DNA from: DATBJJ01 sp963750915
Lineage (GTDB): Bacteria; Acidobacteriota; Vicinamibacteria; Vicinamibacterales; 2-12-FULL-66-21
Length of the DNA: 64,000 nucleotides
Direction of reading: 5' to 3'
Assembly (NCBI GenBank): GCA_963750915.1
Contig: CAVVSF010000007.1
Location: 930,001 to 994,000 of the forward strand
Shown here: one piece after another, positions 1-9,214 of the stretch
Layout: the number at the start of each line of letters is the position of its first letter
Numbering within the stretch: the stretch's first letter is position 1
Notes under the pieces: model-generated
The model's database searches: none
Told to the model about the DNA's origin: nothing
Seen by the model: only the letters and a program-made list of their open reading frames with translations
Program-made: the position numbers and the translations under genes

Positions 1-38
1 GACATCAGAACAACCGATACGACCAGAGGCAGAAACAT
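1..38 (-). CDS. N-terminus of an unidentified membrane or secreted protein (runs off window)
   Basis: The minus strand reads GAGGAG, eight bases, then ATG at 38-36, followed by about 12 codons (MFLPLVVSVVLM) before the window edge. The good ribosome-binding site and strongly hydrophobic start suggest a signal peptide or first membrane helix. It would be transcribed away from the mutarotase-fold gene on the same strand, about 70 bases downstream of that gene's stop, so the two may form an operon. Nothing can be said about function. Confidence 0.45.
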   Translation of the reverse strand, partial: MFLPLVVSVVLM

Positions 39-107
39 GGTGATAGCTCCTCAGCGAAGAATGAATTCGGGCGTCCCCGGTCATCACACCTCGGCCGCCC
101 AATGTCT

Positions 108-1175
108 CTACTGTCCCGGCCACCCCAGTGTTTCGGGGACGGCAGCAGCCGGGCGCGTGACAATCCAGTACTCCACAGCAACCCGCGCGCCAGCCGGGAG
201 CCACCGGAAAACCGGGGTCTCGAAGAGCTGGCCGCGTTCAATCATCTCACGGCGCGACTCGGGGAAGGGAGAGACGCCGAACTCCATTCCTCGCGTCAGC
301 ACGGCGCCGTTCCAGGGCGGCTGGGAACGGCTGTGGTGCTCATCCCACATGCCCATCCAGGGAAAGTCGGCACGGCGCCAGACATAACCGAACGCCAGAC
401 CGAGCGCGGGCGTGTAGGCCAGAAAGCTGGCATGTTCGTGCCCCGGATCCATCAGATGAGCTGTGTAGGCGCTGGCCGGTTTCCGAACGTCCACAAGCCT
501 CAGGTCGGTCGTGCCGCCGGCCGCCAGCGGCGCCCGGGGCCAGGAGAAGTCCGCGCCGGCAGCGAGATAGTCCGCAGGTCCGAACGTCCCTTCGTAAACG
601 CGTGATTGTGTCGCGGATACACGAAGCTGGGTGTGGCCGGGCTGGAGGAACGGCGGGCCGAGAGTGACGTGCTGCGTCCACCCGACAGGACGATTTGTCG
701 CCCCCATGTTGTCCACCCGTTCGCGGACACGGATCAGCCCGCCGCCGGCGCGGCCGGCGTCGACCAGCGCGATCTCGCGCTCGACGAACAGGCCCGACAA
801 CGGCAGCGTCGCGCTCAGCACCAGCTGGTCGTCCGTCCGCTCGATATCGAACGCGGCGGTCGAGGTCTCGCCGTGCGCCGGCAGGCCCGCCTTCGCCTCG
901 TCGGCGGACGGACCGCCGAAGATGTCGAGGCACAGGTTGTGTCCCATGATGCCGGCGAGGAGGCCGGCGTCGGCGCCGCTGCCGTAGACCGGGTGATCGT
1001 CCGGATCGTAGGCGGCAGGCTCGATCGAGGGCCACGGCGGCATCCAGAGCGGGTTCACTCCGGTTTTCTTGTCGAGCACTTCGGCGATGTGTCCACCGCC
1101 TTCGAGGACGGTGATCTTGACGGCGTCATTCTCGAGCGACGCGGCGCGGCGGCCGTGGTAACGCACGTGAGCCAT
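108..1175 (-). CDS. Aldose-1-epimerase/mutarotase-fold protein
   Basis: This 355-residue protein has the look of a galactose-mutarotase-like beta-sandwich. It opens with a strand-rich segment (residues 15-40, ITVLEGGGHIAEV), has a central GWTQHVTLGPP stretch (about 165) typical of the conserved His region of the fold, and carries aromatic-rich strands near the end (WDEHHSRSQPPWNG). The family interconverts or binds sugar anomers in the cytoplasm. There is no signal peptide. It is divergent from the cupin gene 250 bases away and stands beside a sugar operon, so a role in sugar handling is likely. Its exact substrate is unknown, and it could be a catalytically inactive relative. Confidence 0.6.
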   Translation of the reverse strand: MAHVRYHGRRAASLENDAVKITVLEGGGHIAEVLDKKTGVNPLWMPPWPSIEPAAYDPDDHPVYGSGADAGLLAGIMGHNLCLDIFGGPSADEAKAGLPAHGETSTAAFDIERTDDQLVLSATLPLSGLFVEREIALVDAGRAGGGLIRVRERVDNMGATNRPVGWTQHVTLGPPFLQPGHTQLRVSATQSRVYEGTFGPADYLAAGADFSWPRAPLAAGGTTDLRLVDVRKPASAYTAHLMDPGHEHASFLAYTPALGLAFGYVWRRADFPWMGMWDEHHSRSQPPWNGAVLTRGMEFGVSPFPESRREMIERGQLFETPVFRWLPAGARVAVEYWIVTRPAAAVPETLGWPGQ

Positions 1176-1427
1176 GGCCCGCTATTATTACGCCGCTGGG
1201 GGTTCGCGGCGCCGGTATCGCGTCGCAGAACGCCGCGCGCCGGGCGGGCCAGCCGTGGACGCCGGACGGGCCAGGTTTTACGCGCTTTTCTGCCGCCGTG
1301 TTCAGCCACCCGTTTCTCCCAGCGAAATGCCGCACGGCGACGGGAAGGATCTTGAAGTGATCGTTCGCGTGGTTGTATCGTCCGAGGTCGCCGCCTCCGC
1401 GGCGCCTAGAACCGAGGAACCTTTTCG

Positions 1428-2699
1428 ATGGATCGATCCCAGGTCAAGAATGCGCTCGACGAAGCGGGAGGCGTGCTGCGGCTGGAGCCGAGCTGGGTCC
1501 CGCGTTCGTTCATGATTCCAGGCGAGCGGCTGAAGCTGCATCCGCGCGATCTCTACGCCCTCGGCGGCCACCGCGGCGGCATCAACGAACGCTGGTTCTC
1601 GTCGACGACCAACGCCGACAACGGCCCCGGCACGCCTGCCGACGAGGGGCTCAGCTATGCCCGCCTGAAGAGCGGCGGCCGGTTCCTGCTGAAGGACGCC
1701 GTGGAAAGTGCTGGCGACCTGCTGCTCGGCGCCACGGTGATGGAGCGCGAGAAGGGCTGGAACCTGCTCTGCAAGTTCTTCGACAACATGGGGCCGATTC
1801 CCCATCACATGCACCAGAGCGACGCGCAGGCCAAGCTCCTGGGGCGCAAGGGAAAGCCCGAGGCCTACTACTTCCCGCCGCAGTACAACCAGACCGACAA
1901 CAACTTCCCCCACACGTTCATGGGGCTCGAGCCGGGAACGACCAAGGCTGACGTCCGCCGCTGCCTCGAGAACTGGAACAAGGGGGACAACGGCATCCTG
2001 TTCCTCTCGCGCGCGTTCAGGCTCGAGCCGGGCACCGGGTGGCAGATCGATCCCGGCATCCTGCACGCGCCAGGCTCGCTCGTCACCTACGAGCCGCAGG
2101 TCGCGAGCGACGTCTTCGCGATGTTCCAGTCCGAGGTCGAAGGACGCATCACGCCGTGGGCGCTGATGACGAAGGACGTCCTGCCGGAGTACCACGACGA
2201 TCTCGACTATCTCGTCGAGCTCCTCGACTGGGACGCCAACGTCAACCCGAACTTCGCCGCCGACAACCGCTGCTTCCCGAAGCCGGTCCGCCCGTTCGCC
2301 GAGACGGAGGGCGAAGGCTACCGCGAGCAGTGGATCACTTACGGCACCGGGCTCTACTCCGCCAAGGAGCTCACGGTGCTGCCCGGCCGCACGGTTACCA
2401 TCAAGGATGCCGCTGCCTACGGGCTGATCCTGACGCAGGGCCACGGCATGTTCGGCTCGCTGCAGGTGTCGACCCCGTCGATGATCCGCTATGGCCAGAT
2501 GACGGAAGACGAGCTCTTCGTGAGCGAGGCCGCGGCGACCGGCGGGGTCCGCATCGAGAACCGCAGCGCCACCGACCCCCTCGTCATCCTCAAGCACTTC
2601 GGACCGGGGAACCCGGACGCGGAAGCGCTGCGCGTTAAGATAGGCTCAGGGCTCAGGGCTCAGGCGGGCTCAAGGGGCTCAAGGCCTGAGCCGGCCTGA
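1428..2699 (+). CDS. Cupin-fold phosphomannose-isomerase-like protein
   Basis: The 423-residue protein has PMI-like cupin features: GPIPHHMHQSD (about residue 125) supplies a His-rich metal site, followed by PEAYYFPPQYNQTDNN, and a second cupin half contains GWQIDPGILHAPGS (about 205). Class I mannose-6-phosphate isomerases use such His/Glu sites with zinc, but this is a divergent homologue and the substrate is open. A GAGG motif lies about ten bases before the ATG. The downstream TIM-barrel and dehydrogenase genes suggest a sugar isomerisation/oxidation operon. The last 18 or so residues (GSGLRAQAGSRG...) are encoded by the intergenic heptad repeat that starts at 2643, so the native C-terminus probably lay near residue 405. 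Confidence 0.72.
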   Translation: MDRSQVKNALDEAGGVLRLEPSWVPRSFMIPGERLKLHPRDLYALGGHRGGINERWFSSTTNADNGPGTPADEGLSYARLKSGGRFLLKDAVESAGDLLLGATVMEREKGWNLLCKFFDNMGPIPHHMHQSDAQAKLLGRKGKPEAYYFPPQYNQTDNNFPHTFMGLEPGTTKADVRRCLENWNKGDNGILFLSRAFRLEPGTGWQIDPGILHAPGSLVTYEPQVASDVFAMFQSEVEGRITPWALMTKDVLPEYHDDLDYLVELLDWDANVNPNFAADNRCFPKPVRPFAETEGEGYREQWITYGTGLYSAKELTVLPGRTVTIKDAAAYGLILTQGHGMFGSLQVSTPSMIRYGQMTEDELFVSEAAATGGVRIENRSATDPLVILKHFGPGNPDAEALRVKIGSGLRAQAGSRGSRPEPA

Positions 2700-2723
2700 G
2701 CCCTGAGCCTTGAGCCTTGAGCC
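2643..2723. repeat. Heptad inverted repeat, family A copy 1
   Basis: Tandem GGCTCAG words form the left arm, and CCTGAGCC/TTGAGCC words form a complementary right arm, giving a large imperfect hairpin. The repeat begins inside the coding frame of the cupin gene and supplies its stop codon (2697-2699). It ends 19 bases before the next start codon. Confidence 0.9.
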
Positions 2724-2742
2724 AGACTATTTACATACGACC

Positions 2743-3780
<1,038 letters not shown>

Positions 3781-3791
3781 CGCTGGATACA

Positions 3792-3881
3792 GGCTCAGGG
3801 CTCAGGGCTCAGGGCTCAGGGGGCTCAAGGCCCTCAGCCTGCCTGAGCCAACCTTGAGCCCTAAGCCCTGAGCCTTGAGCC
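3792..3881. repeat. Heptad inverted repeat, family A copy 2
   Basis: Four consecutive GGCTCAG heptads and a GGCTCAAGG word face CCTGAGCC, CCTTGAGCC and CCTAAGCC words in the opposite arm. It fills almost the whole gap between the TIM-barrel and dehydrogenase genes and ends 14 bases before the dehydrogenase start. Confidence 0.92.
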
Positions 3882-3895
3882 TTCGTGGAATATAT

Positions 3896-5035
3896 ATGAA
3901 GCAACTGAACATCGGCCTCGTTGGTTATGGCTTCATGGGACGGACGCATTCCAATGCGTTCCTGCAGGCGCCGCGGTTCTTCGATCTGCCGATGAAGCCG
4001 GTGCTCAAGGCACTCTGCGCCCGCAACGCCGATCGGGCCAAGGCGTTCGCTGCCAACTGGGGCTATGAATCGATTGAAACCGACTGGCGCAAGCTGATCG
4101 AACGCAAGGACATCGATCTCATCGACATCGCCAGCACCAACGACACTCATCACGACATCGCGATTGCCGCCGCCAAGGCCGGCAAGATGGTGATGTGCGA
4201 GAAGCCGCTCGGCCGCACCGCCGCCGAAGCGAAGGCGATGGTGGACGCGGTCGAAGCGGCCAAGGTGCCGAATTCGGTCTGGTACAACTACCGCCGGGTT
4301 CCGGCGATCGTGATGCTCAAGCAGCTGCTCGACGACGGCCGGTTCGGACGCATCTTCCACTACCGCGCCAAGTTTCTCCAGGACTGGACGATTTCCGAGG
4401 ATCTGCCGCAGGGCGGCGAAGGACTGTGGCGGCTGGACGTCAAGGTCGCCGGCAGCGGCGTCACCGGCGACCTCCTGGCGCACTGCATCGACACCGCCAT
4501 GTGGCTCAACGGCGGCATCGCCGAAGTCACCGCGATGACCGAGACGTTCGTCAAGCAGCGCAAGCACAACCTCACCGGCAAGGTCGAGCCGGTCGGGATC
4601 GACGACGCCAGCGCCTTCCTGTGCCGCTTCGAGAACGGCTCGCTCGCGACGTTCGAATCGACGCGATACGCCCGCGGTCACAAGGCGCTCTACACCCTCG
4701 AGATCAACGGCGAACATGCGTCGGCCTTCTGGGACCTGCACGACCTGCATCGCATCCAGTACTTCGACCATCGCGACGAGGGCCGCGTCCGCGGCTGGCG
4801 CAGCGTCCACATCACCGACGGCGATCATCCGTACATGAAGCACTGGTGGGTGCCCGGCCTGCAGATCGGCTACGAGCACACCTTCATCCACCAGTTCGCG
4901 GATTTCGTCCAGGGCGTCGGCGACGGCAAGCCGGTCGCGCCGACGTTCCGCGACGGGCTCGCGACCGATCAGGTGACTGACGCAGTGCTGAAGTCGGCGC
5001 AAACGCGTCAGTGGGAGTCGGTCGAGGGGAAATAG
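3896..5035 (+). CDS. Gfo/Idh/MocA family NAD(P)-dependent oxidoreductase
   Basis: The 379-residue cytoplasmic dehydrogenase has the N-terminal Rossmann motif GLVGYGFMGRTH (residues 7-18) and the family-defining EKP motif (CEKPLGRT, Glu102-Lys103-Pro104), whose Lys is catalytic. A C-terminal alpha/beta domain carries GDLLAHCIDTAMWL. The family oxidises sugars or inositols, often at C3, with NAD(P). I chose ATG 3896 over an upstream TTG inside the repeat. Together with the cupin, TIM barrel and DUF1080 proteins it fits a sugar oxidation and isomerisation pathway; 3-keto-sugar chemistry is plausible but unproven. Confidence 0.88.
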   Translation: MKQLNIGLVGYGFMGRTHSNAFLQAPRFFDLPMKPVLKALCARNADRAKAFAANWGYESIETDWRKLIERKDIDLIDIASTNDTHHDIAIAAAKAGKMVMCEKPLGRTAAEAKAMVDAVEAAKVPNSVWYNYRRVPAIVMLKQLLDDGRFGRIFHYRAKFLQDWTISEDLPQGGEGLWRLDVKVAGSGVTGDLLAHCIDTAMWLNGGIAEVTAMTETFVKQRKHNLTGKVEPVGIDDASAFLCRFENGSLATFESTRYARGHKALYTLEINGEHASAFWDLHDLHRIQYFDHRDEGRVRGWRSVHITDGDHPYMKHWWVPGLQIGYEHTFIHQFADFVQGVGDGKPVAPTFRDGLATDQVTDAVLKSAQTRQWESVEGK

Positions 5036-5084
5036 CTCGCGGCTCGGGCGACAGGCGAACGTATCTCAGGTCGAGGGAGAAGCA

Positions 5085-5946
5085 ATGAGGAACAGGCACT
5101 GGTTATGTCACGGCGATGGTGGGCGCCATTCTGATATGCAGCGCTCGCGTTCGAACTGATCGCGCAGCAGCAACCGCCGGCCGGCCAGCCGCCAGCAGGG
5201 CAACCGACAGCCGGACAACCGCCAGCCGGGCAAGCCGCGGCCGCCAAGGCCGCGGTGAGGGCCGCCGCGGCGGCGGCGGTGGACGCGGGCCGCAGGTGAT
5301 TCCGTTCGAGGACCGCACCGGCTTCACGCCGATCTTCGACGGCACCAGCCTCAAGGGATGGGACGGCGATCCCACCTTCTGGCGCGTCGAGAACGGCGCC
5401 ATTGTCGGCGAAAGCACCGAAGCGAATCCCGTCAAGCAGAACACCTTCGTGATCTTTCGCGGCGGCGAGCCCGGGGACTTCGACTTGAAAGTGGAGCTTC
5501 GGCTGAACGGCGGCAACACCGGCGTCCAGTACCGCAGTCAGCAGGTGCCAACAGACGAGAAAACGGGCAAGTGGGTGTTGAAGGGGTATCAGGCCGACTT
5601 CGACGCCAACAACACGTTCACCGGCATGCTCTACGAAGAACGCGGCCGCGGCATCATCATGCAGCGCGGCGGCGTCGCATGGCTCGGCGACGGTGCCCGG
5701 GGCGTCATCGGCTCAACAGGTACGCCCGACGAGCTCAAGCCAATCATCAAGGACAAGGACTGGAACCAGTTCCACGTCATCGCTCGAGGCAACACCCTGA
5801 TCCACATCCTCAACGGCCGCGTCACCGCCATTCTCGTCGACGACGATGCGAAGAACCGATCGGCGAAAGGCCTGATCGGTTTCCAGATTCACACCGGTCC
5901 GCCGATGAAGGTGGAGTTTCGAAACGTCCTGTTGAAGACACTCTAG
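5085..5946 (+). CDS. DUF1080 (3-keto-disaccharide hydrolase fold) secreted protein, frame-disrupted N-terminus
   Basis: The body from about 5296 encodes a DUF1080 domain (FEDRTGFTPIFDGTSLKGWD, then FRGGEPGDFDLKVELRLNGG and VEFRNVLLKTL at the end), a jelly-roll common in exported carbohydrate-active proteins. The likely start is ATG 5085 after GAGGGAG. From there a signal peptide can only be pieced together by changing frame near 5105 and 5143, and the PAGQPPAGQ-type linker is in another frame until about 5250. In one continuous frame only ATG 5116 onward is open, giving 276 residues. The three breaks are either clustered sequencing errors or a decayed leader. It is the last gene of the sugar operon. 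Confidence 0.7.
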
Positions 5947-5956
5947 ACGTTTCGAA

Positions 5957-6001
5957 GGCTCAGGACTCAGGGCTCGGAGGCTCGCTCAGGCCTGGAGCCG
6001 A
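5957..6001. repeat. Heptad repeat, family A copy 3 (degenerate)
   Basis: GGCTCAGGACTCAGGGCTCGG words with a short GGAGCC return arm sit between the convergent DUF1080 and MFS genes. The minus-strand reading gives the last residues of the MFS protein (SRPERASEP), so this copy also forms a protein tail. Confidence 0.75.
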
Positions 6002-7670
6002 GCTGGCCGCTTGGCGCGCAGCGCCGCGCTAACGCAGCGCCCGCAGGCGCGCGTGCCGGCGGCGCGTCGATGTGCACCGTCTTGTAGCCGCCGATCGACC
6101 TGAAGTAGAGGAACAACAGCAGATAGACCACCGCCATGACGAGCGGGATGTAGGCGTCGGCCTTGAGCGTCTCGCGGTCGCCGATGATGCTGGCGTCGGC
6201 GACGGTCCGCTGCTCGGGCGTCTTCGTGACTGCGGTTTGCGCCGCCGACAGCTTGGTGCCGTCCAGGCCGTGCACTTCGTCGAGGAAGAGGAAGCGGCTC
6301 GGCGTCGGCGCCTTGTACTGCTCGTAGATGGCCGGCGCGGTCGTCTGGAGGTGCTCGGCGGTGAAGCGGTCCTTGGCGTAGCCGAGGCCCGGACCGCCGA
6401 GGAGACCGGCCGACATCATGCCGATGCCGCCCATGATCGACATCGCCACGGCGCCGGTGCGCGGGAAGCGGTCGCCCACCACCGCCAGCATCGTCGGCCA
6501 GAAGAACGTCTTGCCGATGGCGTAGACCGAGAGCGCGACCATCGCGCCGGCGAAGGTCTCGATGCCGCTGACCATCCGCAGACCGATCATCCCGAGCAGG
6601 GCGCAGAGGAACAGCAGGCCAATCGGCGACAGCTTCAGCGTCTTCTCGATGAAGTCGGCGCAGAAGCGGAGCGAGAACATCAGCAGCGAGGTGAAGACGA
6701 AGAGAATCTTGCCCTGCGCCGGCGTCAGGATGTTGCCGGTGATGTTCTGAATCCAGCCGTCCGTCCCCAGCTCGACCGCGCCGACGAGCGCGTGGGTCAG
6801 GAAGAGGACGAACAGCAGCAGCGAGCCGACCGAGAAGTTGGTCTTGATGCCGACCATCAGCAGCAGCACCGCGGCGACCGACCAGCAGAGCAGGCTCCAG
6901 GTGGTCGAGGCGAAGAACGTGCTGCCGGTGAAGAACGCGAGGATGCCGCCGAGCTGATCCTTGAAGAACAGCCCGAGCAGGGCGCAGGCGACGAGGGCGC
7001 CGAGGATGCCCACTTCCTGCATCATCTGGCCGACGCTCAGGCCCTTGGCCGAGGCCTCGGACTTCGGGAACGGCTGGCCGAAGAACGCGAAGCCGTAGAG
7101 CACGGTCGGGACGAGGAACAGGCCGAGCTGAATCTTCCAGCTGACGCCCATGCCGTCGCCGAGAATCCAGCCGATCAGACCGCCGATGACGAGGCCGGCG
7201 GGCCAGCTCGCGTGCAGGATGTTCAGGTAGTGCGTGCGGTTGCGCGGGAAGAGCGTCGAGACGAGCGGATTGGCGACCGCTTCGAGCGTCCCGTTACCGA
7301 GGGCGAAGACGAACGTGCCGAGGTAGAGGAACATGTAGGCCGTCGCCTGCGCCTGGCCGGCAGTCGCCGAGAACGTGATGACGGCCGACAGGATGTGCAT
7401 CACGAAGGCGGCGACGATCAGCTTGCCGTAGCCGATCTTGTCGACGACGAGGCCGCCGATGATGACGCCGAAGCAGAAGCCGGTGAGGCCGGCGCCGCCG
7501 ATGGCGCCGAGCTGGGCGCCGGTGAAGCCGAACTGCGCCGCCCAGGTCGCCAGGATGCCGCCGCGGATGCCGAAGCCGATGCCGGTGGCAAGAATCGCCA
7601 GGAAGCCGGCCCACAGCAGGCGCTTGGCGTTCGGTGCGATGCCTTCCGAGTTCACTGTCGCAGTGCTCAT
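5967..7670 (-). CDS. MFS sugar transporter (FucP/NupG-like)
   Basis: This 567-residue polytopic inner-membrane protein shows about 12 hydrophobic helices and MFS loop motifs (GFCFGVIIGGLVVDKIGYGK near 65-85; GNGTLEAVANPLVS near 125, similar to FucP-type sugar/H+ symporters). A long periplasmic or cytoplasmic insert (about 430-520, KDRFTAEHLQTTAP onward) precedes the last helix (PLVMAVVYLLLFLYF). It probably imports the sugar used by the neighbouring operon. The C-terminal tail (about 15 residues after GAALARR) is repeat-derived. A family G repeat lies directly upstream of the start codon and may form a 5' UTR hairpin. Confidence 0.83.
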   Translation of the reverse strand: MSTATVNSEGIAPNAKRLLWAGFLAILATGIGFGIRGGILATWAAQFGFTGAQLGAIGGAGLTGFCFGVIIGGLVVDKIGYGKLIVAAFVMHILSAVITFSATAGQAQATAYMFLYLGTFVFALGNGTLEAVANPLVSTLFPRNRTHYLNILHASWPAGLVIGGLIGWILGDGMGVSWKIQLGLFLVPTVLYGFAFFGQPFPKSEASAKGLSVGQMMQEVGILGALVACALLGLFFKDQLGGILAFFTGSTFFASTTWSLLCWSVAAVLLLMVGIKTNFSVGSLLLFVLFLTHALVGAVELGTDGWIQNITGNILTPAQGKILFVFTSLLMFSLRFCADFIEKTLKLSPIGLLFLCALLGMIGLRMVSGIETFAGAMVALSVYAIGKTFFWPTMLAVVGDRFPRTGAVAMSIMGGIGMMSAGLLGGPGLGYAKDRFTAEHLQTTAPAIYEQYKAPTPSRFLFLDEVHGLDGTKLSAAQTAVTKTPEQRTVADASIIGDRETLKADAYIPLVMAVVYLLLFLYFRSIGGYKTVHIDAPPARAPAGAALARRCAPSGQLGSRPERASEP

Positions 7671-7686
7671 GGTTGTCCCTTTATCT

Positions 7687-7830
7687 CCGGGGGACTTCGT
7701 CCCCCGGACCCCCTTACACGCTCGCTCGCGGGGACCCCGCCGCCCCGCTCCGCTCGCGTGGCTCGGGCGCTCGGCGCCCTCGCTGCTGCTTCGCTTCCGG
7801 AAGATGTCGTCCCCCGGACCCCTTTTACAC
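7687..7830. repeat. Family G repeat copy 1
   Basis: It begins with the hairpin GGGGGACTTCGTCCCCC and continues GGACCCCCTTACAC-GCTCGCTCGCGGGG, with GCTCCGCTCGC-type runs and a second ACCCC-TTTTACAC segment. It lies 16 bases upstream of the MFS start codon. Copies at 27692 (upstream of the LacI gene) and 55063 (inside the cysG-like gene) share the layout. Confidence 0.85.
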
Positions 7831-7871
7831 GCCGAAGCTCTTAGCGAGCGGGCAGTCGTTCGCTGCTCACT

Positions 7872-9119
7872 CTATCTGCTTCGGTTGTTCTTTGTCAGGT
7901 TCTCGCCGAGGAAGAGCCCGCTCTTGCCCGGACAGACTAGATCAAGATCGCCGTCGCCGTCGATATCGACGACCGGCAGCTGCATCCCGGCCCCGGTCCT
8001 GCCGCCATAGTCGATCAGGTGCCGAACCCACTCCACGTTGTCCAGCGGGGGACAGTCACTGGTGACTGTCCCCCGTGACTGTCCCCGGGGCGACGGAGCT
8101 CATACCAGTAGACGCCGAGGGGCTCGCGTTCGCCGGGATCGCTGCCGTTGTGGGCCATGAAGCGCTTGCCGGTGACGAGATCGGGCCGGCCGTCGCCGTT
8201 CAGGTCGGCCAGCGTCGAGGCGTGGCCCTGCGACCATGCGGCGTCGATCGTGCGGCGCGTCCACTGGCCGTTCTCCCCCTGCTCGAACCAGTAGACGCCG
8301 TAATCGTGTCCGGCCGCCGCTATTACGTCGTTCCGGCCGTCGCCGTTGACGTCGAGCACGTGCATGAAGCCGAGCTGAGAGACCGCCACGGGGCCCGCCT
8401 TCGCCGGCGGCTGCGCTTCGGGCTTCGGCGAGGTGACAGGCGTATTGACGGACTCCCAGGCGGCGTGAAACTTCCAGTTACCCGACCGCGGATCGGCGGG
8501 CGCCTCGAGCCAGCCGCGCGGCGTCAGGACGTCGGTCCGGCGATCGCCGTTGACGTCGCCGGCGCCGATGCCGTGGCCGTAGGTGCGATCGGAGATCTCG
8601 TGCCGCAGCCAGCGTCCGCCCTTCACCTCGTACCAAGCCTGCGGCGTCCCGTTCTCCTGCGCCACGACCTCGAGCGCCCTGCCGTCGTTGTCGACGTCGG
8701 CAAGGATCGCGAACTCGACGTTGAAGCCCTGGTGAATCACCCCTTCCGTCCACTCACCCTTCGACTTCCCTGGGTTCCGCCACCACGCCACCTTCTTCGC
8801 GAACCACGAGACCGAGACGATGTCGGGGTAACCGTCGGCGTCGACGTCAATCGGCAGGTCGCTGAAATTGTCGATGTACTGGTTGCTGAACCCGAGCGTC
8901 CGGAAACGGTGCCTGGTCCAGCGAGGCTCGTTTGCAGGGCCCTGATACCAGTACTCGCCGGAGATGATGTCGAGGCGGCCGTCGCGGTTGACGTCGGCGA
9001 CCGCCGCCGTCTCGCTGGCGCCCGGATCGATCTGGTGAAGCCTGAATGGAACGTCCGGGGGGCGGGATGGAAGCTGCGGGCCGAGCAGACCGAGCGACCG
9101 CGAGGACGACAGCGCGCAT
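7872..9119 (-). pseudogene. FG-GAP/VCBS beta-propeller protein broken by a repeat insertion and a frameshift
   Basis: The protein has repeated calcium-binding propeller blades (DVNRDGRLDIISG, DVDADGYPDIVSV, DLNGDGRPDLVTG, DIDGDGDLDLVCPG), typical of exported FG-GAP proteins. Two breaks are visible. First, ATG 9119 gives a hydrophobic leader (MRAVVLAVARSARPAAS), but the frame changes at a run of six G (9057-9062); with five G it would read straight into PDVPFRLHQIDPG. Second, a GGGGACAGTCAC palindrome (8046-8088) interrupts the 3' end after YWYELRR and moves the frame. The rest of the C-terminus (WVRHLIDYGG ... ENLTKNNRSR) is still recognisable in another frame, with a stop at 7872-7874. The uninterrupted reading is only 8015-8791. 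Confidence 0.78.
8046..8088. repeat. REP-like palindrome, family B copy 1 (inside a gene)
   Basis: GGGGGACAGTCAC-TGGTGACTGTCCCC followed by a second GTGACTGTCCCC forms a strong hairpin. Coding sequence of the FG-GAP protein is recognisable on both sides, in different frames, so this copy inserted into the gene. Confidence 0.88.
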
Positions 9120-9130
9120 GTGAGCCGTGT

Positions 9131-9210
9131 CAGCTTACTACCGCCAGCCTCCAGCTCCCAGCCCCCGCCTGAGCGGGAACCGGGAGCTGAAAGCTGACGG
9201 CCGAAAAGCT
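9131..9210. repeat. Family E repeat copy 1
   Basis: Left-arm words CCAGCCTCCAGCTCCCAGCC are complemented by GGGAGCTGAAAGCTGA on the right, with a CGCCTGAGCGGG turn. It lies between the end of the first TonB-dependent receptor and the start of the FG-GAP gene, and would act as a stem in that transcript. Confidence 0.7.
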
Positions 9211-9214
9211 TACG

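Noticed and set aside
2643..2723. CRISPR array
   Set aside because: Heptad words repeat without spacers of constant length, no 24-37 base direct repeats occur and no cas gene is present.
6072..7844. 590-codon open frame opposite the MFS gene
   Set aside because: Glu/Arg/Ala-rich shadow of a transmembrane gene, extending into a repeat.
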